A stretch of DNA of 64,000 nt from Streptomyces parvulus. Lineage in GTDB: Bacteria > Actinomycetota > Actinomycetes > Streptomycetales > Streptomycetaceae. The stretch spans positions 372,001 to 436,000 of the forward strand of contig NZ_BMRX01000004.1 in NCBI RefSeq assembly GCF_014648855.1, in the 5' to 3' direction. This document shows, one piece after another, positions 40,889-49,038 of the stretch. The notes under the pieces were generated by a model. That model was given only the letters and a program-made list of their open reading frames with translations, searched no databases and was not told the origin of the DNA. The first letter of the stretch is position 1; the number at the start of each line of letters is the position of its first letter. The position numbers and the translations under genes are program-made.

Positions 40889-42487
40889 TCAGTCCGCGGG
40901 CAGCAGGACGCCCGGGCTGAGCACTCCGGCGGGGTCGAGGGTCCGCTTGACGGCGCGCAGGGCCTCGATGCCGAGGGGGCCGGCCTCCTGGACGTACCAG
41001 TCGCGGTGGTCGGTGCCGACGCCGTGGTGGTGGGTGATGGTGCCGCCCGCGGCGAGGATGGCCTCGTTGGCGGCGTGCTTGGCCCGGGTCCAGTGCGCGA
41101 CGGTGTCGTCGCCCTGCGCGCAGACGACGGTGAAGTACAGGGAGGCGCCGTTCTCGTAGACGTGCGAGATGTGGCACATGACCAGGGGCGGGGTGCCGGC
41201 GTCGGTGAGGGTGCCGGTGAGCGCGTCGCGCACGGCGGCGTAGAGGGCGGGGACGCGGGACCAGTAGGTCGCGGTCTCCAGGGTCTCGGCGAGGGCCCCG
41301 GCGTCGAGCAGGGAGTCCCGCAGGTACGGCGCGGAGTAGCGGCCGTGGGCCCAGCGCTCCCCCGGCTCCTCGCCGGCGAAGGTGCCGCCGCCGTCGGCCA
41401 GGACCCGGGCGGCCTCCTCGCGGCGGTGCGCGGTGTCGGCCTCGGTGCCCTCGAAGCCCACGACGGCCAGGCAGCCGGCGTCCTGCCGGTCGAGGGAGGC
41501 GCCCAGGGCGTCGGGCTGGGCGAGGCCGATGAGCGTCTCGGTCTCGTCGGACAGCCGCAGCACCGTCGGACGGGGGCCGTCCTGGGCGAGCCTGCGCAGG
41601 GCGGCGGCGCCCGCGTCGAAGGAGGCGAAGCGCCAGCCCTCGTAGCGGCGGACCTCGGGCACGGGCCGCACCCGGACGGTGACGGAGGTGATGACGCCCA
41701 GCGCGCCCTCCGAGCCGAGGACGAGCTGGCGCAGGTCGGGCCCTGCGGCAGAGCGCGGGGCGCGGCCGGTGACGAGGGTGCCTTCGGGGGTGGCGAGGGT
41801 GAGGCCGAGGACCATCTCGTCGAAGCGGCCGTAGCCGGCCGAGGCCTGTCCGCTGGACCGGGTGGCGGCGAAGCCGCCGATGGTGGCCCACTCGTAGGAC
41901 TGCGGGAAGTGCCCGAGGGTGTACCCGTGCGCGGCGAGCAGCGCCTCGGCCTCGGGAGCGCGCAGGCCGGGCTGGAGCCGGGCGGTGCGGGAGACCTCGT
42001 CCAGTTCGAGCAGCCGGTTCATGAGGCGCGGGTCGAGTGCGACGAACGGGCCGCGGCGCCCGGGGGCGAGGCCGCCCACCACGGAGGTGCCGCCGCCGAA
42101 GGGGACCACGGGCAGACCGTGCCCGGCGCAGGTCTCCAGCACGGCCAGCACCTCGTCGTGACCGTCGGGCAGCACCACGGCGGCCGGGGTGTCACTGACG
42201 TCACCGGCGCGCATCAGCAGCAGGTCGGGGGTGGACTTGCCCCGGGTGTGGCGCAGGCGGGTCTCCGCGTCGGTGCGCACGCCGTCCGCGCGGTCGCCGA
42301 CGGCGGCCGTGAGCGCCCGCAGGACGGCGTCGTCCAGGCCCGGTCCGGGGACGTCGATCTCCGCCAGCGGGAGCGGGGCGGCGTCGAGGGGCTTGACGCC
42401 GAGCAGATCGCGCAGCAGCCCGGTCACCGTGTCCGGCAGCGGCGTCGCCCTGGCCGGGTCGCCCCAGCCGTTCCACAGCATGTCCAT
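40889..42487 (-). CDS. FAD-binding oxidase, alkyldihydroxyacetonephosphate-synthase-like
   Basis: A 532-residue flavoprotein of the FAD_binding_4 / FAD-oxidase_C type. The FAD site is PFGGGTSVVGG (about 130), followed by GHFPQSYEWATIGGFAATRS and SGQASAGYGRFDEMVLGL, and the C-terminal part has THHHGVGTDHRDW. The run of three histidines, and the QSYEWATIGG region, are the pattern of alkyl-DHAP synthase, which makes ether lipids; a D-lactate or glycolate dehydrogenase would normally lack it. A divergent TetR gene is only 71 bases away and probably controls this gene. Confidence 0.8.
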   Translation of the reverse strand: MDMLWNGWGDPARATPLPDTVTGLLRDLLGVKPLDAAPLPLAEIDVPGPGLDDAVLRALTAAVGDRADGVRTDAETRLRHTRGKSTPDLLLMRAGDVSDTPAAVVLPDGHDEVLAVLETCAGHGLPVVPFGGGTSVVGGLAPGRRGPFVALDPRLMNRLLELDEVSRTARLQPGLRAPEAEALLAAHGYTLGHFPQSYEWATIGGFAATRSSGQASAGYGRFDEMVLGLTLATPEGTLVTGRAPRSAAGPDLRQLVLGSEGALGVITSVTVRVRPVPEVRRYEGWRFASFDAGAAALRRLAQDGPRPTVLRLSDETETLIGLAQPDALGASLDRQDAGCLAVVGFEGTEADTAHRREEAARVLADGGGTFAGEEPGERWAHGRYSAPYLRDSLLDAGALAETLETATYWSRVPALYAAVRDALTGTLTDAGTPPLVMCHISHVYENGASLYFTVVCAQGDDTVAHWTRAKHAANEAILAAGGTITHHHGVGTDHRDWYVQEAGPLGIEALRAVKRTLDPAGVLSPGVLLPAD

Positions 42488-42543
42488 GGCCTGTCGTCCT
42501 CACGGTCGCTTCGGGGGATGCCTGCCGCACCACCCGGCGGGGC

Positions 42544-42558
42544 GTTACACTGTTACAC
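42544..42558. promoter_or_regulatory. Direct-repeat operator between the AGPS-like and TetR genes
   Basis: GTTACAC-T-GTTACAC is a direct repeat with an 8-base period that ends at the base before the TetR ATG. It lies in the 71-base divergent promoter, and is the only repeated element there, so it is the likely TetR binding site. Confidence 0.55.
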
Positions 42559-43176
42559 ATGACGCCCAACCGTCACAACCACTCGACCCGGCCGAACCCC
42601 TCGGACAACGACGCGGTGCTCGACGCCGTGCGCGACTGCGTGATGGCCGTGGGGGTCCGCCGCACGACGATGACCGACGTGGCCCGCCGGGCCGGCGTCT
42701 CCCGGATGACCCTGTACCGGCGCTGGCCGGACGTGCGGTCCCTGGTCGGCGACCTGATGACCCGCGAGTGGATCGCGGTGGCCACCGGTGCCATCCCGGA
42801 CCCCGTGACGGGTGGCGGCACCCGTGCGCGCGTCGTGGCGGGCATGGTCGCAGGGGTCGAGGCGTTCCGCGCCCACCCGCTCTTCCGCAAGATCGTCGAC
42901 GTCGACCCCGAACTGCTCCTGCCCTACGTACTCGACCGGCGCGGCGCGAGCCAGGAGGCCCTCCTCGAACTGCTGACCGACGCGCTCGGGCAGGGGCACG
43001 CGGACGGGTCGGTGCGCCGGGCGCACCCCGAGCGGCAGGCCCGGTCCGTGCTGCTGGTCGTCCAGTCCTTCGCCCTGTCGCTGCGGACCATGACCGACGA
43101 GGACGACGCCGAGCTGACCTCCGCGGCCTTCCTCGCGGAGCTGCGCACCATCCTGGAGAGGACCCTCACCCCATGA
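42559..43176 (+). CDS. TetR-family transcriptional regulator
   Basis: A 205-residue regulator with an N-terminal HTH (TMTDVARRAGVSRMTLYRRW, about residues 37-56) preceded by a helix VLDAVRDCVMAVGVRR and followed by an all-helical ligand domain. There is no ribosome-binding site before ATG 42559 because the operator repeat touches it, so the mRNA may be leaderless. The gene overlaps the GlpD-like gene by 4 bases, and both are therefore co-expressed under the regulator's control. Confidence 0.87.
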   Translation: MTPNRHNHSTRPNPSDNDAVLDAVRDCVMAVGVRRTTMTDVARRAGVSRMTLYRRWPDVRSLVGDLMTREWIAVATGAIPDPVTGGGTRARVVAGMVAGVEAFRAHPLFRKIVDVDPELLLPYVLDRRGASQEALLELLTDALGQGHADGSVRRAHPERQARSVLLVVQSFALSLRTMTDEDDAELTSAAFLAELRTILERTLTP

Positions 43177-44762
43177 GCCCCACCAGCAGCCCCGCCGCCG
43201 GGGACGCCTCCCTGTCCGCCGCCCGGCGCTCCCGCGAGCTGGCCGCCTGCGTGGGCGGACCCGTGGTGGACGTGCTGGTCGTCGGCCTCGGCGCGACCGG
43301 TGCGGGGGCCGCCCTGGACGCGGCGGCCCGCGGACTGAGCGTCGTCGCCGTCGACGCGCACGACCTGGCCTTCGGCACCTCCCGCTGGAGTTCCAAGCTC
43401 ATCCACGGCGGTCTGCGCTACCTCGCCTCCGCGCAGCTGGACGTCGCGCACGAGAGCGCGGTGGAGCGCGGGGTGCTGATGGAGCGCACCGCGCCCCACC
43501 TGGTGCGTGCCCAGCCCTTCGTGCTGCCGCTGACGCCGCTGGTCTCGCGCGGCCAGGCGGCGCTGGCGTGGGCGGGCTTCCGGGCCGGCGACACGCTGCG
43601 GCTCGCGGCGCGCACGGCCCGGGCCACGCTGCCCGCGCCGCGCCGGCTGTCCGCCGTGGAGACCCGGCACCTGGCGCCCGCGCTGCGCTCCGACCGGCTG
43701 CGCGGCGGGCTGCTGTCCTGGGACGGTCGGCTCAGCGACGACGCCCGGCTGGTGACCGCGCTGGCCCGGACCGCGGCCGCCCGCGGCGCCCGGATCCTGA
43801 CCCGGACCAGGGCGCTGGAGCTGACCGGGTCCGGTGCCCGGATCCGCGACGAGCTGACCGGCGAGGAGGGCGTGGTGCGGGCCCGCGCCGTGATCAACGC
43901 CTCCGGAGTGTGGGCCGGCGGCCTGGTGGACGGCATCCGGGTCCGGCCCTCCCGTGGCACCCACCTCGTCCTGCGCTCCGAACGCCTCGGCCCGCTCCCG
44001 GCGGGTCTGCACGTGCCGGTCCCCGGCGAGACCAACCGCTTCGTCCTGGTACTGCCCCAGGGCGACGGCCGGGTCTACGTCGGTCTGACCGACGAGCCCG
44101 TGGAGGGCGACGTCCCGGACGTCCCCGAGGTGCCGGAGACCGACGTGGGCTTCCTGCTCGACGTGCTCGGCTCCGTCCTGGACGCGCCCGTGCACCGCGA
44201 GGACGTGGTGGGCGCCTTCGCCGGCCTGCGCCCGCTGCTGGACACCACCTCGCCGGACCGGCCGGGCGGCGCGCCCCGCACGGCGGACATCTCGCGCCGG
44301 CACGCCGTGCTCACCTCGTCCGAGGGGGTGGTCACGGTGGTGGGCGGCAAGCTGACCACGTACCGGCGGATGGCCGAGGACGCGGTCGACGCCGCCGTCG
44401 CCGCGCGCGGCCTGCGCGCCGGACCGTCCCCCACGGCGAGCCTGCCCCTGGTCGGCGCCGCCGCCCCCCGCGACCTGGCCGCGGTGCGCGCGCCGGACCG
44501 CCTGGTGCGTCGCTACGGCACCGAGGCACCGGACGTCGTGGCCCTCGCCGCCCGGGACCCCCGGCTCGCCGAGCGGGTGCTGCCGGGCCACCCGGTCACC
44601 GGCGCCGAGCTGCTGTGGGCCGTGCGGCACGAGGGCGCCCTCGACGAGTCCGACCTCCTCGACCGGCGCACCCGCATCGGCCTGGTGCCCGAGGACCGGG
44701 CGGCGGCGCTGGACGCCGTACGCGGCCTGGTCGGGGAGGCCATGGCCGGGCGGGCCGGGTAG
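43173..44762 (+). CDS. Glycerol-3-phosphate dehydrogenase/oxidase (GlpD-like)
   Basis: A 529-residue flavoenzyme with the FAD Rossmann start VDVLVVGLGATGAGAALDAA, the GlpD signature FGTSRWSSKLIHGGLRYLAS, ARAVINASGVWAG, and HAVLTSSEGVVTVVGGKLTTYRRMAEDAV at the end of the FAD domain, then a C-terminal DAO_C region. It would oxidise glycerol-3-phosphate to dihydroxyacetone phosphate and give electrons to quinone. DHAP is also what an alkyl-DHAP synthase uses after acylation, so this enzyme may feed the divergent flavoprotein. It is coupled to the TetR gene by ATGA. Confidence 0.88.
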   Translation: MSPTSSPAAGDASLSAARRSRELAACVGGPVVDVLVVGLGATGAGAALDAAARGLSVVAVDAHDLAFGTSRWSSKLIHGGLRYLASAQLDVAHESAVERGVLMERTAPHLVRAQPFVLPLTPLVSRGQAALAWAGFRAGDTLRLAARTARATLPAPRRLSAVETRHLAPALRSDRLRGGLLSWDGRLSDDARLVTALARTAAARGARILTRTRALELTGSGARIRDELTGEEGVVRARAVINASGVWAGGLVDGIRVRPSRGTHLVLRSERLGPLPAGLHVPVPGETNRFVLVLPQGDGRVYVGLTDEPVEGDVPDVPEVPETDVGFLLDVLGSVLDAPVHREDVVGAFAGLRPLLDTTSPDRPGGAPRTADISRRHAVLTSSEGVVTVVGGKLTTYRRMAEDAVDAAVAARGLRAGPSPTASLPLVGAAAPRDLAAVRAPDRLVRRYGTEAPDVVALAARDPRLAERVLPGHPVTGAELLWAVRHEGALDESDLLDRRTRIGLVPEDRAAALDAVRGLVGEAMAGRAG

Positions 44763-44800
44763 GGACGCGCTGCCGGCGGGGGCCCGGTCAGGCTGCCCGG

Positions 44801-45082
44801 TCAGGCCCCCGGCTGTTCGTCCTGGACGGCCCTGCGGACGTTCTCCTCGGTGGTGTCCCGGGACCCGCCTCCCTCCTTCACGTACTCCGCCATCGCGGTC
44901 CGCGCGTCCCGGTCCAGGTCGCGCCAGGCCCGCACGGCGGTCTCGTAGGTGTCGGACTGCCGCGGGGTCCACCGGTGCTGCGTGGGCGGCCCGTACGAGT
45001 CGCGCAGTTCCTCGACCCGGTGCTGCGCCAGGTCCGCCGCGCGACGCTTGTGCACGAGCTCCTCGAACGTGTGCTCCTCCAC
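44801..45082 (-). CDS. Small hypothetical protein
   Basis: A 93-residue, highly charged, probably helical protein with VEEHTFEELVHKRRAADLAQ at the N-terminus, a central YGPPTQHRWTPRQSDTYETA segment and an acidic end. No signal or membrane segment. The start at GTG 45082 lacks a clear ribosome site, so it could begin elsewhere. I do not recognise the family. It converges with the GlpD-like gene. Confidence 0.55.
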   Translation of the reverse strand: MEEHTFEELVHKRRAADLAQHRVEELRDSYGPPTQHRWTPRQSDTYETAVRAWRDLDRDARTAMAEYVKEGGGSRDTTEENVRRAVQDEQPGA

Positions 45083-45239
45083 ACTTCGACGGTAGTCAGC
45101 CGAGCGCCGTCGCGCGCGTCGAACCGGGTGCCGGGCGTCCCGTGGGCACGGGTCCGCGCAACTGGGCCCCACGGACGGCGAAGGGCCTTAACATCAAGCC
45201 ACCATCGACGGCCGGGCATATGCGAGAGGTGAGGGAAGC

Positions 45240-45605
45240 GTGGCGGAGACCGAGGGACCGGCAGTACCCGAGCGGCTGCTGATCACCCGTACCACCACGG
45301 GCGACGGCGTCAGCATCGTCATCCTCACCGGGGAGGTCGATCTCGACGGCAGCGGCCGGTTCCGCGACGTCCTGCTGTCGTCGGTGCAGTCCTCCCCGGG
45401 CACCGTCGTCGACTTCGGCGAGGTGGGCTTCCTGGACTCCAGCGGCATCAACGTCCTGATCACGGCGCACCGCGAGGCCGAGTCCCTCGGGGTCTGGCTC
45501 CGGCTGGCGGCGCCGCGGGACCCCGTCGAGCGGGTGCTGCGGCTCGTCGGCGTGGACGGGCTGATCGACTGCTTCCCCAGCGTGGAACAGGCGCTGACCG
45601 GCTGA
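45240..45605 (+). CDS. STAS-domain anti-sigma factor antagonist
   Basis: A 121-residue STAS domain protein: VSIVILTGEVDLDGSGRFRD, VVDFGEVGFLDSSGINVLIT (the two serines are where phosphorylation takes place in SpoIIAA-like proteins) and WLRLAAPRDPVERVLRLVGV. It should bind and disarm an anti-sigma kinase when unphosphorylated. The start at GTG 45240 follows GAGGGAAG. The convergent HATPase gene and the two SpoIIE phosphatases downstream would be natural partners. Confidence 0.88.
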   Translation: MAETEGPAVPERLLITRTTTGDGVSIVILTGEVDLDGSGRFRDVLLSSVQSSPGTVVDFGEVGFLDSSGINVLITAHREAESLGVWLRLAAPRDPVERVLRLVGVDGLIDCFPSVEQALTG

Positions 45606-45611
45606 GGCGGG

Positions 45612-46040
45612 TCAGGTCAGCGGCAGCCGCGCGTACACGGTCTTCCCCTTGGTGTGCGGCCTGGTGATCACCTCGCCGCACAGCCGGGTGACGATCTCCA
45701 GGCCGTGCCGGCCGACGCGCACGGGGTCGCGGGGCAGGAAGGTGGGAAAACCGTCCCCGGTGTCGGACACCGCGATCTCCACCCGGTCGCCCACCAGGGT
45801 CAGCGCCAGCCGGCACGGGCCGGGCGCGTGCCGCAGGGCGTTCGTCACCAGTTCGCTGGCGACCAGGCGGGCGGTGTCGAGGAAGGTGTCGGCCGGGGCG
45901 ACGCCCAGCTCGGCGAGGTGCGCGACGAAGCGGTGCACGACGTCCCGGGAGGCGGGGATCATCGCCGAACCGCCCGTGAACTCCACCACCGTGGAGACGG
46001 CGGAGGCGTCCGCGGCATCGGGTCCGTGCGCCGGAGTCAT
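45612..46040 (-). CDS. ATP-binding anti-sigma regulatory protein (HATPase_c)
   Basis: A 142-residue single-domain GHKL ATPase of the RsbW/SpoIIAB type: N box LVASELVTNALRHAP, G1 VSDTGDGFPT, G2 VGRHGLEIVTRL and the last strand GKTVYARLPL. Such proteins bind a sigma factor or phosphorylate a STAS antagonist. It ends 6 bases after the convergent STAS gene. Its start at ATG 46040 lacks a strong ribosome site. Confidence 0.87.
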   Translation of the reverse strand: MTPAHGPDAADASAVSTVVEFTGGSAMIPASRDVVHRFVAHLAELGVAPADTFLDTARLVASELVTNALRHAPGPCRLALTLVGDRVEIAVSDTGDGFPTFLPRDPVRVGRHGLEIVTRLCGEVITRPHTKGKTVYARLPLT

Positions 46041-46394
46041 ACTGAGCCTCACCGTCCGGTCGGGGCCGTGTGGGGGAGCGAGGTCCCGGCCCCACACGAT
46101 ACGCACCGGCGGGTCGCGCACGACTCGATTGCCCCAACTTCCGCCGCCCGCGCCGCCTTTCGGACAGGCGCCGGCGGGGAGGCCCGGACCGGTCAAGGGG
46201 CGGTGCGGCCGCCCGCAGCGGGCGCGGCGGAGCCCGAGCCCTCGATGCCGGGCTCCGTGGTCCGCACGTCGACGCCGAGGTCGGCGAAGCGCTGGAAGGG
46301 TCACCCGCGCGGACCGACCGCGTGCGCGATCCGGGTCCGGTGGCGCATTCTTGCTGTGTCGACCGCGCGGCGGCGCACGGACGAGGTGGGGCCG
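46041..46394. other. Intergenic region between divergent regulators
   Basis: The 354-base gap must hold promoters for the leftward HATPase gene and the rightward SpoIIE gene, though I see no clear promoter boxes or palindromes. It contains the possible gene remnant at 46193-46300. Confidence 0.4.
46193..46300 (-). pseudogene. Possible truncated gene end
   Basis: A short minus-strand frame reads PFQRFADLGVDVRTTEPGIE and ends in a Gly/Ser/Ala-rich tail before a TGA at 46193. It is bounded upstream by an in-frame stop (46301). Codon usage is normal, and the sequence looks like the C-terminus of a real protein, but the rest is missing. I do not recognise the parent family. Confidence 0.25.
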
Positions 46395-48950
46395 ATGAGT
46401 GCAGGCGCCGAGGATGCGGGCCGGACGCCGGGACGGCTGACGGCGCCGCTGGTCGACGCCTGCGTCCGGGCGATCGAGGCCGCCGACGGCCGGGTGGGCG
46501 GGATCTACCTGCGCTCCGGCACCCCCGGTCTGCTGCGGCTGGCCGTGCTCACCGGGCTGCCCGGACCACTGTTCCGGCCCTGGTGGCGCCTGCACGCCGA
46601 CAGCCCCTTCCCGGTCGCCGACGCCTACCGCCTGGGCGTCCGCGTCGTGCTGCCGGGTGCCGCCGAGACGATGCGCCGCTACCCGCAGTTCGCGGCCGGC
46701 CTGCCGTTCCCGTTCGGGTCGCTGTACGTGCCGGTCGCCGGGACGAGGCGGACGTACGGCGTTCTCACCGTCCTGCGGCCCCCCGCATCGGACGCCGCCG
46801 AGGTGCTGGAGGGCGCCGACCGGATGGCGCCCCTGGCCGAGGAGCTGGGCGCGGCCCTGGAGCGACTGGACGAGGACCGCGCCGCGCCGCCGGTGCTCTG
46901 GGAGGGCGAACCGCTCTGCGTGCGGCCGCCGCCCGCCGCACGGCACCCGCGGCACACCGGGAGTTTCGCCTGGGACCCGGCGACCGGCGCCGTCACCCTC
47001 GACGAGCCGCTGTGCACCCTGCTCGGCCTGCCGCCCGGCCCAGCCGGACCCCCCACCGGCCTCGCGGCGCTCACCGCCGTACTAGCCGCCGGCGACGGGC
47101 ACAGGCTGGCGTCCGCGCTGCGGGAGACGGCCACGGGGGCACCGCCGGGGCTGCCCCTGCACGTGCGTCTGGCGGACGGCGGCGCCCCGCGCCTGGTCGA
47201 GTTGTGGCGGGCCCCCGGAGCCCGGAGCGACGACGTGACCGTGCGGGGAGCGGTCCGGGACCCCCTCGCCGGCGGCGTGGCCGACGCCGCCGCCGACCTG
47301 CTGCCCGAGGGGGTGTTCTGCGTGGACCGGCTGGGCACGGTCGCCTACGCCAACCCGCGCGCCGCCCAGCTGCTGGGCCGCCCCCGGGCGGCGCTCGTCG
47401 GGCGCTCGCTGTGGGAGGCGGTGCCGTGGCTGGACCAGGCCGCCTACGAGGACCACCTGCGCGGCGCGCTGCTCTCCCCCGACCCGGTCCGCTTCCACGT
47501 CCGGCGCCCGCCCGACACGAGCCGCCGCACCGCGCCGCAGCCCTTCGAGGGCGACTGGCTGGCCGTATCCGTCCACCCGGGCCCCGATCTCCTCGCGGTC
47601 ACCCTGCGGCCCGCCAACCGCGTGGCGGACGCGTCGGCCGGCCTCACCCCGGAGCACGGGGTGCCCGAGGCGGAGCCCGAGACCGGCGCCCCCGCCCCGC
47701 CGGTCGCCGCGACGGCGCCCGAGTACCGCCCGATCGTGCTGGCCGTCGCGCTCACCGAGGCGGTCACCGCGCGCCAGGTGTCCGCCGTGGTCGTGCGCGA
47801 GCTGCTCTCCGCCTTCGGCGGCCGCCGCCTCGCCATCTACCTGCTCCAGGACCGCCACCTGTACCTGGCGTGGGAGACGGGCTTCCCGCCGGGGTTCCTC
47901 GCTCCCTTCGAGGGCGTCGCGCTGGACGCCCGGCTGCCCGGCGTCGAGACGCTGACCAGCGGCCGGCCGCTCTTCTTCGACTCCATGCAGGACCTGGCCG
48001 CCGCCTACCCCGGCATCCCGCTGGACGCCACCGAGGGCGCCCGCGCCTTCCTGCCGCTGATCGCGTCCGGGCGCCCGGTCGGGTCCTGCATCCTCGGCTT
48101 CGACCGGGCGCGCGGCTTCAGCACCGAGGAACGCACCGTGCTCACCGCGCTCGCCGGGCTGATCGCGCACGCCATGGAGAAGGCCCGGCGCTACGAGTCG
48201 GAGACCGCGCTGGCCCGCGGCCTGCAAGGCGTCCTGCTCCCCCGCCGGCTGCCCGCCCACCCGCTGCTGGAGACCGCGGGACGCTACCTGCCCGGCACCG
48301 AGGGCATGGAGGTGGGCGGGGACTGGTACGACGTCGTCGCCTCCGGGGACGGCATGGCCCTGGTCATCGGCGACGTGCAGGGGCACGGCGTGCAGGCGGC
48401 GGCCACGATGGGGCAACTGCGCAGCGCGGTGCGGGCCTTCGCCCTCGGCGACCGTCCGCCCGACGAGGTGATGAGCGGCGTCAACCACCTGCTCGCCGAC
48501 CTGGACCCGGGCCTGTTCGCGAGCTGCTGCTACATCCGGCTCGACCCCGCCACCGGCCGCGCCCTCGCCGCGCGCGCGGGCCACCCGCCGCCGCTGCTGC
48601 GCCACCCGGACGGACGCACCGAGGCCCTGGACCTGCCCGGCGGCGTGGTGCTCGGCGTGGACCCCGGGGCGCCGTACCCGCTGACCGAGTTCCGCGTCGA
48701 GCCGGGCGCCGTCCTCGCCCTCTACACGGACGGACTGGTGGAACGCCCCGGCGGCGACATCGACGACGGCATCACCGCCCTGCGGCTGGCCCTGGCCAGG
48801 GCGGGCGCGCCGGCCGCCCGGTCCGGCGGCGGCGCGCTGGCGGGCGTGGCGGACCGCCTCGTCGTGGCGGCCCGCCACACGAAGGACCGCGCCGACGACA
48901 TCGCCCTGCTGCTCGCCACCCGGCGCCCCCCTCCCGGGCACCCCGGGTGA
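46395..48950 (+). CDS. SpoIIE-type PP2C phosphatase with PAS and GAF sensors
   Basis: An 851-residue soluble sensor phosphatase. The N-terminal 165 residues form a GAF-like domain (LPFPFGSLYVPVAGTRRTYG), followed by a PAS-like part (to about 290), a second PAS (about 300-420, LLPEGVFCVDRLGTVAYANP), a GAF domain (about 455-600, FGGRRLAIYLLQDRHLYLAW) and the SpoIIE phosphatase (from about 620: GGDWYDVV, VIGDVQGHGVQAAATM, ALYTDGLVERPGGD, DDIALLLA). It would dephosphorylate a STAS protein to release a sigma factor. ATG 46395 follows GAGGTGGGG. Transcribed in the same direction as the next, membrane-bound homologue. Confidence 0.87.
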   Translation: MSAGAEDAGRTPGRLTAPLVDACVRAIEAADGRVGGIYLRSGTPGLLRLAVLTGLPGPLFRPWWRLHADSPFPVADAYRLGVRVVLPGAAETMRRYPQFAAGLPFPFGSLYVPVAGTRRTYGVLTVLRPPASDAAEVLEGADRMAPLAEELGAALERLDEDRAAPPVLWEGEPLCVRPPPAARHPRHTGSFAWDPATGAVTLDEPLCTLLGLPPGPAGPPTGLAALTAVLAAGDGHRLASALRETATGAPPGLPLHVRLADGGAPRLVELWRAPGARSDDVTVRGAVRDPLAGGVADAAADLLPEGVFCVDRLGTVAYANPRAAQLLGRPRAALVGRSLWEAVPWLDQAAYEDHLRGALLSPDPVRFHVRRPPDTSRRTAPQPFEGDWLAVSVHPGPDLLAVTLRPANRVADASAGLTPEHGVPEAEPETGAPAPPVAATAPEYRPIVLAVALTEAVTARQVSAVVVRELLSAFGGRRLAIYLLQDRHLYLAWETGFPPGFLAPFEGVALDARLPGVETLTSGRPLFFDSMQDLAAAYPGIPLDATEGARAFLPLIASGRPVGSCILGFDRARGFSTEERTVLTALAGLIAHAMEKARRYESETALARGLQGVLLPRRLPAHPLLETAGRYLPGTEGMEVGGDWYDVVASGDGMALVIGDVQGHGVQAAATMGQLRSAVRAFALGDRPPDEVMSGVNHLLADLDPGLFASCCYIRLDPATGRALAARAGHPPPLLRHPDGRTEALDLPGGVVLGVDPGAPYPLTEFRVEPGAVLALYTDGLVERPGGDIDDGITALRLALARAGAPAARSGGGALAGVADRLVVAARHTKDRADDIALLLATRRPPPGHPG

Positions 48951-49038
48951 CCCGGTCCGCGGCCGCCGCGGCGGCCGGCCGCGCCACCACAGGGGGTGCC
49001 CCTCGCCTCACGGGGCCCGGCAGTGTAGACATGGGCAC

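Noticed and set aside
44762..44830. Repeated CCCGGTCAGGC after the GlpD-like gene as an operator
   Set aside because: The two copies are in direct orientation inside a convergent terminator zone and coding end, and are short for this base composition.
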